Positions 37,801 to 45,848 of a stretch of DNA of 64,000 nucleotides are shown here, in pieces. The stretch lies in contig DIVG01000066.1 of assembly GCA_002422425.1 (NCBI GenBank), positions 20,283 through 84,282 of the forward strand. The letters run 5' to 3'. The stretch's first letter is position 1; each line of letters opens with the position of its first letter. The notes below the pieces were generated by a model, which saw only the letters and a program-made list of their open reading frames with translations, was not told the origin of the DNA and did not search any database. The DNA comes from Akkermansiaceae bacterium UBA6138 (GTDB lineage: Bacteria > Verrucomicrobiota > Verrucomicrobiia > Verrucomicrobiales > DEV007). Both the position numbers and the translations under genes were made by a program.

Positions 37801-40023
37801 CTGATCGAGATACTCGTCGAAGTCAGAGAAGCGCCCCTCGAGTTCCTCGAGCTGGACCATCGCGCGGGAGAGATACTCGTCGCACTTTTCAGGGAGATCA
37901 CAAAGGTCGAGATAATTCGCGACGGCCTGGTCGACGAGCTTGAGCTGGGCCCCGAACTGCGCCGCGCCTTCGCTCCTGGCAAGTTCCTGCCGACGGGAGC
38001 GAAGGGCTGCACGGGCGCGGTTGAGGGTCGCGTAGACAGTCGAGATATTTTCAATGATGCGGGTCGTCTCGGTGGCATCGTCGATCTTGAGATTACCGAC
38101 CACTTCGATGAGCATCTCGAGTTCGGCCCCCGCTTTGTCGAGGGCCTTGCCCGATTCGTCGGCCTCGGTGACCCTCGTGACGGCAGGGATGGCGGACGCC
38201 TGCGCGGCGACCTGACTTTCGTAAGGAACGAGCGAGTCGGGCTTCAGGAGAAAAGCGACACACTGCTCCGAGACGACTGCGGCCACTTCGGAGACGGTCT
38301 TTTCCAGAGCGCTGACGGCATCGGGATTGACGTAACGCACCTCGCCCAGGGAAATGATTTCACCCCGCACCGCCCGCAGATCGGCGAGCGATTGCACGAA
38401 TGTCAGGATGTCATCGGGTCGCACCGAGCGTGCCGCCGAGGCGAGGGTCTTTGCCTTTTTCGAGACACGGTCCGTCTCGGACGCAGCGACCTGACGCAGG
38501 CGGGTGACCTTGTCGAACTCGCTGATGGCGGCATCGGCGGCCCCTTTGATCTCAAGGAGCGGAGCCTTCAAGTCAAAGGCCGCCTCGTGCCCGGCCCAGA
38601 ACCAGGCATCGGCGATGTCACCGGCCCGCTTGCGGAGATCGATGTAGAGATCGGCGTAGGTGTCGTCTTTGCCGAGGAGATTGAGCACCTCGTGGCACTC
38701 GGCCATGCAGCGCACAAGATCGGCGTTGCCGATTTTGTAGAGGTAACTGTCGGTCTGCTCGGCCGCGCGGAAACGCCCCTCCATGAAGGGAGTGCGCCAG
38801 ACCTGAAGCGTGTGATGCTTTTGCGGTTCCTCGTCGGCGCGGAAGTAGACGAGCTCGCCGTCGGGAAAGACGGAATAACCGTGACAGAGAATGGGCGTCT
38901 CGACGGTCTGACTGATGAGGTTATAGGACATCAGCACGTTCAGCCCGGTGAGGCGATTGTAGAACACGTAAAGAAAATCCTCCCCGTTCGGCGAGGCGAG
39001 ACGCCGCTCGAAGAGCATGTCGTTGCGCCCGCTGTCGAAGCGCTTCGTTTCGCCGGTCTGGAGATGATACCCGTCGGCAAAGATGATGCCATGATCGCCG
39101 GGGAGAAGGACGCAGGAGGTCGCGATGGTGTCGATCCGCGAGACGCTGCGGACCTTTTCATTGTAGACGAGATAGCGATAGTGCTTTTCCTGATAGGGCA
39201 GGATCTTCAGAAGAATGAGGCTGCCGACAATGGCGTAGTGGATCTCGGCGTCGTCGAGGGTCTGGTCGCGATGGGCGACATCCTCGGCGTAGATGCCCTC
39301 GCCGCTCGCGGTGTTATCCTCGATTTTGATCGTGAGATCGCCGCCGACGGCCTCGACGAAGAGCCTGTCCTCGATCGAGATGTGCGGGTGGATCCCCTCG
39401 CGGTGCATGTCGCGGTGGGCCCGCTTCCACTCGAACTCCTGCTGCGGCGGAAAGCGAAACTCGTGGTCAAAACGGTTGCCGAGATACTCGAGCGTGTCGT
39501 CACGCATGAGCCATTTGAAGCACTTCACATCCTCGACGCTCTTGCCGACGCGGAAGACCATGTAGAGATGGACGCCGATGCGGTGTAGCTTGAGAAAGCT
39601 CGTCTCTCGGTAGTATTTATAGAGGTAGGCAAAGTCCTCGGTGAACTTCGGGTCCGAAATCAATTTCAGCCCGAGATCGGCAAAGGCGTGGCTGGCGGGG
39701 TCATACTGGTAGACGGCAAAGACATCCTCGAGTGCGGTCGTGGACTTCAGCCCGAACTGCACGTTGTAGCCGAAGAGAAAACGGTTCCTGCCCACCGCGA
39801 CCATGTCCCGGGGGACACAGGCGTGGGCCGTGTTGACCCGCTCCGTCGCGAGCAGGGCCGAGTCGACCGCCCCGAAGACCGCCTGTCGCTCCGCATTGAG
39901 CCTGGCGAGGCGCGACCGCAGTTCCGCCCCGTGACCGGCGAGGCGGCTGCGAATGATCTCATACGCCCCGCCCTCAAGCCGGTCAGGCGCGCTGGCAGGG
40001 GGTGATAACAAATTGGGCGGCAT
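34831..40023 (-). CDS. giant AAA ATPase (DUF3686/'DNA repair ATPase' type)
   Basis: A 1730-residue protein. The N-terminal part (about residues 40-450, containing RDMVAVGRNRFLFGYNVQFG) is beta-rich and family-specific. Residues about 480-850 are largely helical, with coiled-coil character. The C-terminal AAA module has Walker A PPGYGKTT near 1290 and Walker B LMLYIDDIQ near 1354. Families like this are annotated as DNA-repair ATPases without direct evidence. It lies downstream of NfeD-like and flotillin genes, so a membrane-domain-associated remodelling role is inferred. Residues about 1140-1154 are encoded by a REP-like palindrome. No Shine-Dalgarno is evident at 40023. Confidence 0.78.
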   Translation of the reverse strand: MPPNLLSPPASAPDRLEGGAYEIIRSRLAGHGAELRSRLARLNAERQAVFGAVDSALLATERVNTAHACVPRDMVAVGRNRFLFGYNVQFGLKSTTALEDVFAVYQYDPASHAFADLGLKLISDPKFTEDFAYLYKYYRETSFLKLHRIGVHLYMVFRVGKSVEDVKCFKWLMRDDTLEYLGNRFDHEFRFPPQQEFEWKRAHRDMHREGIHPHISIEDRLFVEAVGGDLTIKIEDNTASGEGIYAEDVAHRDQTLDDAEIHYAIVGSLILLKILPYQEKHYRYLVYNEKVRSVSRIDTIATSCVLLPGDHGIIFADGYHLQTGETKRFDSGRNDMLFERRLASPNGEDFLYVFYNRLTGLNVLMSYNLISQTVETPILCHGYSVFPDGELVYFRADEEPQKHHTLQVWRTPFMEGRFRAAEQTDSYLYKIGNADLVRCMAECHEVLNLLGKDDTYADLYIDLRKRAGDIADAWFWAGHEAAFDLKAPLLEIKGAADAAISEFDKVTRLRQVAASETDRVSKKAKTLASAARSVRPDDILTFVQSLADLRAVRGEIISLGEVRYVNPDAVSALEKTVSEVAAVVSEQCVAFLLKPDSLVPYESQVAAQASAIPAVTRVTEADESGKALDKAGAELEMLIEVVGNLKIDDATETTRIIENISTVYATLNRARAALRSRRQELARSEGAAQFGAQLKLVDQAVANYLDLCDLPEKCDEYLSRAMVQLEELEGRFSDFDEYLDQVTAKRDEVYNAFESKKLSLVSARQKRAGALAKSADRILATIGHRLSSFDEVTEINAYLAGDLMVEKVRDLITHLTGLGDTVKADDIQTRLKTLREDSVRQLKDRQELFVGGRDVIQLGKHRFSVNRQELEISLVPRDGGMYFHLAGTNFFEPVHDEAVLAGREFWDQDVISENAVVYRGEYLAWRFLQELEARAGNAVGDWLALDDAARLGEVQQFMAPRYREAYLKGVHDHDATLILTQLATVHRAVGLLRYPPAERTLALLFETGWGNDGDAATRLAQKVRSFGMMRKHFPGEGGQGEAAYIGALREGVTTFQAGAAAGISDFAAADPGLAAQYLFAELIGEGAMVISAGAADLIKRFQHTLSMKRLEGAFQEALAGVGDDPVGRFEVTCDWIEGALEEAGLEKRAGRPRSRYLVEAAVHLVRGKFELTAVKAVETSARLEGLRGEHARIAGGVYEFDYLDLSSRLRHYLANDAPRFEACQAAKVALLESRRAAMRLSEFKPVVMAAFVRNRLLDHVYLPLIGDNLAKQIGTAGADTRVDRSGMLLLISPPGYGKTTIMEYVANRLGLTFVKVNGPALGHEVRSLDPEDAPNASAREEVKRLNFALEMGDNLMLYIDDIQHTHPEFLQRFISLCDAQRKIEGVWNGQPKTYDLRGKKVCVVMAGNPYTESGGKFRIPDMLANRADTYNLGDIVGGHGGDFEASYLENAMGSNPVLSQLASRHPADGHAIMRLAETGSRDGVDFEGNYRLEEVEELVAVMRKLMRVRDTILRVNLEYIRSAAMEDAYRVEPPFRLQGSYRNMNRIAQRILAVMTDEEVEEAIRDHYLNEAQTLTTGAEANLLKFRELEGILTDEEKERWSEIRRKFSRNLLLGGQGENDPVTRITGALATFSEGLGRIEGVLSRAAADASQPATLAEVTTERLEKIIAGLRAVPVEVEIKVVPVYEDQKAAPPAPEKPATKKGRTFSGKEKQLPVDIETSVEQGEAEA
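36562..36606 (+). repeat. REP-like palindrome inside the AAA ATPase coding sequence
   Basis: 33 nt are identical to the REP copy at the end of the RAYT gene (40052-40084), with further similarity after that. The core GCGGGCG-TCC-CGCCCGC forms a 7-bp stem. It is translated in frame from the opposite strand as LEKRAGRPRSR in the ATPase. Both copies have the same orientation. Confidence 0.8.
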
Positions 40024-40029
40024 GGAAGG

Positions 40030-40734
40030 TTAAGAAAAAAGATCCTCCGCCGGACCGCGGGCGTCCCGCCCGCTTCTCAAGCCCGGCTCTTCGAAGCCAT
40101 CCATTTCACGGAAGGTTCCATCCGGCATGATCACCTTCGAGAGATTTCTCTTTTCCTGACGACCCGCGCTGCTCCACCGCCAATTTTTCGGTTGATCACA
40201 CAACCCGGCGGAACACGGATTCCGATGGAGGTAGCGAACCGTGCTTTTGTAGTGATCCAGATCCCGCATGCAGCGATCGTAATAGTCCTCCCACCAGAAA
40301 GGAGCTTCGAACGTGACCAGCTTCACCGCTTCGTGTGCGGTAAAGGATTTCCAGCTATGAAGCAGGCTCGAAAGCGGAAAGCCGTCCATCATTTCGAAAA
40401 TACAGTGCACGTGGTTCGGCATAATCACCCAGACCAGCATCCGGTATCGCTCGCCGTCGAAGTGGAGCAAGGCGTTTTCCACCAGTTCGGCTGCCTTCGG
40501 ATGGCGCAAATGGGAGGCGCCATAACCGCGATCCAGAAGTTGTTCGATCCTGCGGGAACGCTGCTTTTCGTCGCTTTCTGACTCCCGCTGCTCACGCAAA
40601 ATCGCAGGGAGCGAATCAGCGAGGCGGATCGTGATACTTTGAATGAGACCGGGTTGATCAAAGTGGGGAAGATAACCACGTGAGTGCCAGCCCCGATGAG
40701 GGGAAGGTGATGACTCGTTGTGGTGATCGTTCAT
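40030..40734 (-). CDS. REP-associated tyrosine transposase (RAYT, Y1_Tnp HUH family)
   Basis: A 234-residue HUH single-strand transposase. The metal-binding HUH motif is His108-Val-His110 in MPNHVHCIFE; the catalytic tyrosine is probably Tyr152 in WWEDYYDRCMRD; YLHRNP follows at about 168-173. REP palindromes flank it in opposite orientation, and one lies inside its 3' end and encodes part of the C-terminus (GLRSGRDARGPAEDLFS). It separates the flotillin and AAA genes and ends 7 nt before the ATPase start. Such enzymes process and spread REP sequences. Confidence 0.9.
   Translation of the reverse strand: MNDHHNESSPSPHRGWHSRGYLPHFDQPGLIQSITIRLADSLPAILREQRESESDEKQRSRRIEQLLDRGYGASHLRHPKAAELVENALLHFDGERYRMLVWVIMPNHVHCIFEMMDGFPLSSLLHSWKSFTAHEAVKLVTFEAPFWWEDYYDRCMRDLDHYKSTVRYLHRNPCSAGLCDQPKNWRWSSAGRQEKRNLSKVIMPDGTFREMDGFEEPGLRSGRDARGPAEDLFS
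40052..40084 (+). repeat. REP palindrome at the 3' end of the RAYT gene
   Basis: Core GCGGGCG-TCC-CGCCCGC preceded by GGACC and followed by TTCTCAAGCCC. It is identical over 33 nt to the copy inside the ATPase gene and inverted relative to the copy upstream of the RAYT gene. Confidence 0.85.
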
Positions 40735-40757
40735 GAGAGATTTACGGCAGGGCTGAT

Positions 40758-40782
40758 GAAGCGGGCGGGACGCCCGCGGTCC
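40758..40782 (-). repeat. inverted REP palindrome upstream of the RAYT gene
   Basis: 25 nt match the other REP copies in reverse orientation (GCGGGCG-GGA-CGCCCGC core). With the copy at 40052 it brackets the transposase gene in the head-to-head arrangement typical of RAYT loci. It lies between the RAYT start and the flotillin stop. Confidence 0.85.
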
Positions 40783-40810
40783 GGCAGAGGTGGGTTTGAT
40801 TTCCCCCCAC

Positions 40811-42838
40811 TCACCCCAGCCGCTTCAGAGCGGTTCCGGCAACTTCGCCATCGAGGCCGAAGCGTTTGGCGACGTTGAGCATGCTCCCGATTTTCCCTTT
40901 GGTCTCGCTGTCGTCGGCCTGACCCATGAGACGGGTAAGGAGAGCGGATACGCTAAGGTTTTTCAGATCCTCGCTTGAGACGCCGAAGAGGTCGATCCAC
41001 TCGCGCATCTGGGTGCGGAAATAGTCGGGATCTCCGTTGAAGAAAGTCTCCTTCACGTCCGAGAGAGTCGTGCTATTCTCGACGAGGCGATCGACCGCCT
41101 TGCCCTGCCCGATGGAGCGGGTGATCTGGTCGAAGAAGGCGCTGTCGCCTCCGACGATGTCGATGCGCGCCTTCTTGAGCGCCTCGCCCACGATCTCGGA
41201 ATGCTTCGCGGCGATCGTGGCCCGCACTTCGATCTCGGCGAGTTCGACGGCCCTGGTTTTTTCAAGGCGCAGCTTGAACTCCTCGTGCTCTTTCCCCGCG
41301 TCGTTGAATTTCTTCATTGCATCGGCCTTCGCGGTGATACCGCGCGCCTCCGCATCTGCCTTGGCCGCGATAACTTCAGCCTCGCCCAGTCCCGCCGCGG
41401 CGGTTTCGGCGGTGACCCCTTCCGAGAGCGCCTTCTTCGCCACCGCGATCTTCTCGGAAGCAGTCTGCTCGGCCTCGGCCTTGATCACAACTTCCTCGGC
41501 ATGGAGGACGGCCGCCTGCTTCTCCGCTTCGGCGACTCGCACGGTCTCGTAAAGATTCTGATCCGCCTGGAGCCGGGCAGCCTCCTTCGAGGCCTCGGCC
41601 TCCTTGACCCGGCGGATGACCTGCTCCTCGGCGGCTTTCTCTGCAAGCGTCACGGCGACCTGCTTCTCGCGCGACGCCCCGGCAAAGGCCTCGGTGTCGA
41701 GGATCTTCTGCTGCTCTTCGACGACGGCTTTCTCCACGATGACACGCTCGCGGATGACATCTTGAATGGCTTTCTTCTCAACCTCGACAGACTTCTCTTT
41801 CTCGATCTCTTTCAGAGTCGTGACGCGCTCGCGCTCAATCGACTCAAGTTCCTGGTCGCGTTTGACGCGCTCCTGCTCGACCACGTCGGTACGCTCTTTG
41901 TTGCGCTGCGCGACGAGAACCTGGCGCTGCTTGTTCTCGGTCGCAATTTCGATCTCCTCATCCGCAGCGATACGGGCACGCTCCGACTTGAGCCGCTCCT
42001 CCGACTGGATCTTCGCCGACTCAGCCTCCTCGCGTGCCTGGACGGAGGCGATCTCGCGGGCCTGCCTGGCCTCGGCTTCGGCCTGCTGCCGCTCAAGTTC
42101 GAGGATGGCCTCGCGGGCCTCGACGTCCTGTTGTTTGATGACCTTTTCCTTGTCGCGCTGGATGAAGTTCGCCAGCTTCGCCTGGGTCGCGGTGAGTTCG
42201 GTGATCTTCTTGATGCCTTCTGAATCAAGAATGTTGTCAGGGTCGAGCGCCTCAAGCGGGGTTTGCTCAAGAAAGTCGATCGCGGCGTCTTCGAGTGAAA
42301 AGCCGTTCAAGTCGGTGCCGATCAGTTTCAGAATCTCATCGCGGAAGGTGTCGCGCTCTTCATAAAGCTCGATAAAGTTGAAGCGCTTCCCCACCGTCTT
42401 GAGGGCTTCAGAAAATTTCGCATCGAAGAGCTGTTCGATCGCTTCGGGGCTTGAGGCACGCTGGCATCCGATCGAGTTCGCGACCCGACTGACATCCTCG
42501 TGAGTCGGATTGACCCGGACAAAAAAGGCCACCTTGATGTCGGCCCGCATATTGTCTTTGCAGATGAGTCCGTTCGACCCGGTCCGGTCGATCTCAAGCC
42601 GTTTCACCGAGAGATCCATCTCCTCGACCCGGTGGAAGGCCGGCAGCACCCAGATGCCGTCAAAGCCCACCATCGTCTTCCCGAAGCCGGTCCGGATGAG
42701 GCCCGTCCCCTTGCGCACCTTTTTAAAGAGCGACGCATAGAGCAGGGCAGTGACGATGAGAGCCCCGATGATCGCCGCGAGGATAAAGGCGATGACGAGG
42801 ACGACAGGACTGATCTCGAAGGCAAGCAGTGGTTTCAT
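40811..42838 (-). CDS. flotillin family protein (YqiK-like)
   Basis: A 675-residue SPFH/flotillin protein. It has one N-terminal membrane helix (about residues 10-37), an SPFH/band 7 domain (about 45-230) and a very long Glu/Ala/Arg-rich coiled coil (about 230-570, with repeated EAEARQAREIAS-like heptads). A C-terminal globular tail contains the oligomerisation-type segment AAKADAEARGITAKADAMKK. Flotillins scaffold membrane microdomains. The NfeD-like OB-fold gene lies directly upstream (62 nt), the classic partner of E. coli YqiJ-YqiK. Confidence 0.92.
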   Translation of the reverse strand: MKPLLAFEISPVVLVIAFILAAIIGALIVTALLYASLFKKVRKGTGLIRTGFGKTMVGFDGIWVLPAFHRVEEMDLSVKRLEIDRTGSNGLICKDNMRADIKVAFFVRVNPTHEDVSRVANSIGCQRASSPEAIEQLFDAKFSEALKTVGKRFNFIELYEERDTFRDEILKLIGTDLNGFSLEDAAIDFLEQTPLEALDPDNILDSEGIKKITELTATQAKLANFIQRDKEKVIKQQDVEAREAILELERQQAEAEARQAREIASVQAREEAESAKIQSEERLKSERARIAADEEIEIATENKQRQVLVAQRNKERTDVVEQERVKRDQELESIERERVTTLKEIEKEKSVEVEKKAIQDVIRERVIVEKAVVEEQQKILDTEAFAGASREKQVAVTLAEKAAEEQVIRRVKEAEASKEAARLQADQNLYETVRVAEAEKQAAVLHAEEVVIKAEAEQTASEKIAVAKKALSEGVTAETAAAGLGEAEVIAAKADAEARGITAKADAMKKFNDAGKEHEEFKLRLEKTRAVELAEIEVRATIAAKHSEIVGEALKKARIDIVGGDSAFFDQITRSIGQGKAVDRLVENSTTLSDVKETFFNGDPDYFRTQMREWIDLFGVSSEDLKNLSVSALLTRLMGQADDSETKGKIGSMLNVAKRFGLDGEVAGTALKRLG

Positions 42839-42900
42839 GTGAGGGGTCGGTTCGGTTCAGAAAAGAGATAGTGGATTCAGGCAGTAAAAAAGCGGACGAT

Positions 42901-43554
42901 TCAGCGCAGGCTGAGATCGCTTTCGAGCGGACGAACGAGGTAGGCGCCTTGCTCGCCTTCCTCCATCACGACGAGGACGCGGGTGCCGCGCGGCAGAGCA
43001 TCCGAGCCCTCGCCGACACGGGCATGAAGAAGGATGGAGGCACCGTCGCGCTCCACTTCGACCTGGCCGGAATGGTTCGTCACCTCAAGCGAGCGAACCG
43101 TCCCGGTTAGCCCCGCAAGAGGCACCCGCTTTTCCGTGTCGCGCATCAGACGCATGAGCGGGCGGAGCGGCCGTATCGTGAGGCGGGTCACGACAAAGGC
43201 GAGCACGAGCGCCGCCACGAGGATGAGCGTCCCCGTGGCAGCGGCTCCATCAGGATTAAAATAAATATTTCCCAGCACATTTCCGCCCCAGAGAAAAAGC
43301 GAGAAGAGCGTGAGGATAAAAAAGACGGGGGCATCGGACAGTCCGATTCCCTTGAGCAGTCCATTGAGAAATCCGCCCTCGCTCTCCGCCCCCGCAGGAC
43401 CGGAACTCTCATGGTCGAGCCCGAGGAAACCGTCGAGCGCATCGAAGTCCATCAGTCCGACGATCGCGGCAATCCAGTAAAACGCGACCAGTCCCAGAAG
43501 GATCGTGAGAGGGAGATTGTTGGCGCTGACGGCCTCCTGTAAAACGGCGTTCAT
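42901..43554 (-). CDS. NfeD/YqiJ-like membrane protein with C-terminal OB fold
   Basis: A 217-residue protein with three membrane segments (about residues 12-33, 65-95 and 102-122) and a C-terminal OB-fold-like domain (about 140-215, with LTGTVRSLEVTNHSGQVEVERDG and GTRVLVVMEEGE). The start at 43554 has GGAGG 7 nt upstream. The earlier ATG at 43581 is rejected because that GGAGG lies inside it and it lacks its own site. It is the first gene of the NfeD-flotillin(-RAYT)-AAA group. Confidence 0.85.
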   Translation of the reverse strand: MNAVLQEAVSANNLPLTILLGLVAFYWIAAIVGLMDFDALDGFLGLDHESSGPAGAESEGGFLNGLLKGIGLSDAPVFFILTLFSLFLWGGNVLGNIYFNPDGAAATGTLILVAALVLAFVVTRLTIRPLRPLMRLMRDTEKRVPLAGLTGTVRSLEVTNHSGQVEVERDGASILLHARVGEGSDALPRGTRVLVVMEEGEQGAYLVRPLESDLSLR

Positions 43555-43709
43555 GTCGATTCCTCCGGAAGGGGAGGTCATGATGGGCGCTCCCGGCCCC
43601 GCAAGTCAAGAGAGACCGGCAACGAATCAACTCCTTTCTCAGAGATCACTCATTCTGGCACAAGATACCCGCGAAGATCCATTACAATCGACCTGTCTGA
43701 TTATAAGCC

Positions 43710-44414
43710 TCAGTGCAGCGCCGTCGGTCCCCAGATCTCGAGAAGAAGGGCGTGCGTGTCAGGCTCGTCACGTTTGATCTGACCGTAAACAAAGGGGGTG
43801 AAATCATTGCGGCCGAAATAAGCCTCGGTCATCTCGGCAAAGAACTCTTTCTGATTGGTCAGTCCGTAATGCGGCACCGACCGACCCGAGACATGCAGCG
43901 CAAAAGTACCCCTGCCGGAAGCGACATATTTTTCCCACACAGCCATGACCCGCGGGTCGTCGAAACCGATGACACGGTCATGATAGGCATGGGCGAGCTC
44001 GTGAAGGACGGACCAGGGCTGGGTATGCTGATGACGCGCCTCGGTGAAGCGGGCAGCGACGGGAATGTGGACGGCTTTTTCCATCGCAGGTGAATACCCG
44101 TTGTTCCTCAACCACTCAGCCGAGGGATGATACTGCATCGAGGTGAGTTCCCCGTGACTGAGGTCCAGCCAGATCGGCACCTCGCGCAGTTTGGTGACTT
44201 TGTCCGACGGGACTATCAGAACGATATCCGCGAGCCGGGAACGCAGCAGCGCGAGCGCTTTATTCCCCGTCTCCCTTCCTTTCCCCTCAAGAAGGCGCCG
44301 GTCCACCGGCACGGTCCATCCCTCGATTTCGTGAACTTCGTGGGCTTCAGGCTTCTCCGCAAAGACGGAGAGAGGCAGTAGAACGAGGATCCCGGCAATG
44401 ATGACACGACTCAT
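43710..44414 (-). CDS. exported zincin-like metallopeptidase of unknown family
   Basis: A 234-residue protein with an N-terminal signal (about residues 1-19, IIAGILVLLPLSVFA). It has a zinc-peptidase motif HELAH at 138-142 (WSVLHELAHAYHD) and a second acidic motif EFFAE at 190-194 that could supply a gluzincin third ligand. I do not recognise the family beyond this. The start at 44414 (MSRVII) best fits the signal peptide; in-frame ATGs upstream at 44426 and 44468 exist. It is a single gene between the NfeD operon promoter region and the methyltransferase. Confidence 0.75.
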   Translation of the reverse strand: MSRVIIAGILVLLPLSVFAEKPEAHEVHEIEGWTVPVDRRLLEGKGRETGNKALALLRSRLADIVLIVPSDKVTKLREVPIWLDLSHGELTSMQYHPSAEWLRNNGYSPAMEKAVHIPVAARFTEARHQHTQPWSVLHELAHAYHDRVIGFDDPRVMAVWEKYVASGRGTFALHVSGRSVPHYGLTNQKEFFAEMTEAYFGRNDFTPFVYGQIKRDEPDTHALLLEIWGPTALH

Positions 44415-44493
44415 ATCCCCTACCATAATGCCGATGGCGGCATTGTCATCATCCCCCGCTCCGGGCACCCGGCCGGGAAATGCTCCTGTCTGA

Positions 44494-45666
44494 TCAAAAA
44501 CCCGCGACGCACTGGAGGGTGAACCCTTTCAGGTACTTCGTCTCGGGCAAAGTCACAATGACCGGGTGATCGCGCCGCTGGCCGTGCGCCGCGATGAGCC
44601 GCAGGTTGCGCTTCGCATCGACCGAGGCATCAACAATGACGTCGAAAAACTCCTGCTCGCTCACGTGGTGGCTACAGCAGTAGGTCGAGAGAATCCCGTC
44701 GGGCGTCAGTAGTTTCAAAGCGCGCAGGTGGATCTCTTTGTAACCGCGCATCGCCCCGCTCACCGCCTTGCGACTCTTCGTGAACGAGGGCGGATCGAGG
44801 ATGATGAGGTCGAACTTACGCTCCGCCGTCTCCGCTTCTTTGAGGAAATCAAAGACATTCGCCTCCTGCGCCTCGAGCGTGAGTCCGTTGCGCTCCGCAT
44901 TGACCCGCGTCGCCGCGACCGCTGATTCGCTGATATCGATCGCGAGGACCGAGGCCGCCCCGGCCTTCGCCGCGTGGAGGGCAAAACCGCCCTGGTTGCA
45001 GAAGCAGTCGAGCACATTTCTTCCCGTCGAGAGCGCCGCGACCGCCGCGTAGGCGTCGAGCTGATCGAGATAAATCCCCGTCTTCTGCCCCTCGAGCAGA
45101 TCCACCTCCTGAATCAGACCGTTTACCCTGATCGTGATCGGACCATTCCACGCGCCCGCGAGCAGACCGACGACAGGCTCGAGGCCCTCGGCCTTGCGGA
45201 TCGAGGAATCATTGCGCTCGATTACCGTGATCTCCGACCCGAAGAGCTGCTGCATCGCCTCGACGATGAGTCCCTTTCGCTGGTCCATCGCCAGCGTCAG
45301 CGTCTGCAGGGTAAAGGCGTCGCCGTAGCGGTCAATGACGATGCCCGGCAACCCGTCCGCCTCGCTCCAGACGAGGCGATAAACCGGCTCGGCGAAAGCC
45401 ATCGTCTCGCGCAAATTGAGGGCACGACGAAGACGACGGTCGAAAAAGTCCGCGTCGAGATCCTGCTTCCGTCGTGAAATGCGGCGGGCCACGATCTGCG
45501 AGTCGGGATTGTAAATCGCCGATCCGAGCGGGCGATCGCGGAAGTCCTTCAGGGTAATCACGTCACCCGGTTTGGGGTCGCCGAAGATCTTCTGCACCTC
45601 GCTGGAATAGATCCAGTCGTGGCCGTGAAAGATGCGCGAACGGGGTTTGATAACGAGACCGGCCAT
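44494..45666 (-). CDS. rlmI: class I SAM-dependent rRNA large-subunit methyltransferase (RlmI-like)
   Basis: A 390-residue protein. It has an N-terminal PUA-like domain (about residues 1-70, with IKPRSRIFHGHDWIYSSEV), a middle RlmI-type domain, and a Rossmann methyltransferase (about 190-390) with SAM motif VLDCFCNQGGFALHAAKAGA and catalytic-site motif ILDPPSFTKS. COG1092 members methylate 23S rRNA cytosine (RlmI) or related sites. The exact target base is inferred. The start at 45666 (MAGLVIKPRS) matches family N-termini. Confidence 0.88.
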   Translation of the reverse strand: MAGLVIKPRSRIFHGHDWIYSSEVQKIFGDPKPGDVITLKDFRDRPLGSAIYNPDSQIVARRISRRKQDLDADFFDRRLRRALNLRETMAFAEPVYRLVWSEADGLPGIVIDRYGDAFTLQTLTLAMDQRKGLIVEAMQQLFGSEITVIERNDSSIRKAEGLEPVVGLLAGAWNGPITIRVNGLIQEVDLLEGQKTGIYLDQLDAYAAVAALSTGRNVLDCFCNQGGFALHAAKAGAASVLAIDISESAVAATRVNAERNGLTLEAQEANVFDFLKEAETAERKFDLIILDPPSFTKSRKAVSGAMRGYKEIHLRALKLLTPDGILSTYCCSHHVSEQEFFDVIVDASVDAKRNLRLIAAHGQRRDHPVIVTLPETKYLKGFTLQCVAGF

Positions 45667-45848
45667 AATGTCGCCGATCTTCGTCCACGAAAGCAGCCCC
45701 GTCAAAAGAGCATCCGAAAGGCGGGGCGCGCTAACTTGACGAGCCGAAACCGAACTCTCGCGATTTTTCCGCCCGATCGAGTAGAATCACCCCCCAGAAT
45801 ACGTACCCTGACCAGAGCGATTTTCCGGCGTAAACTCCCTTTGCAGGC

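Noticed and set aside
36391..39588. 1065-codon plus-strand ORF opposite the AAA ATPase
   Set aside because: Antisense shadow created by high G+C third positions. The minus-strand product has recognisable AAA motifs; this one has low-complexity composition and no motif.
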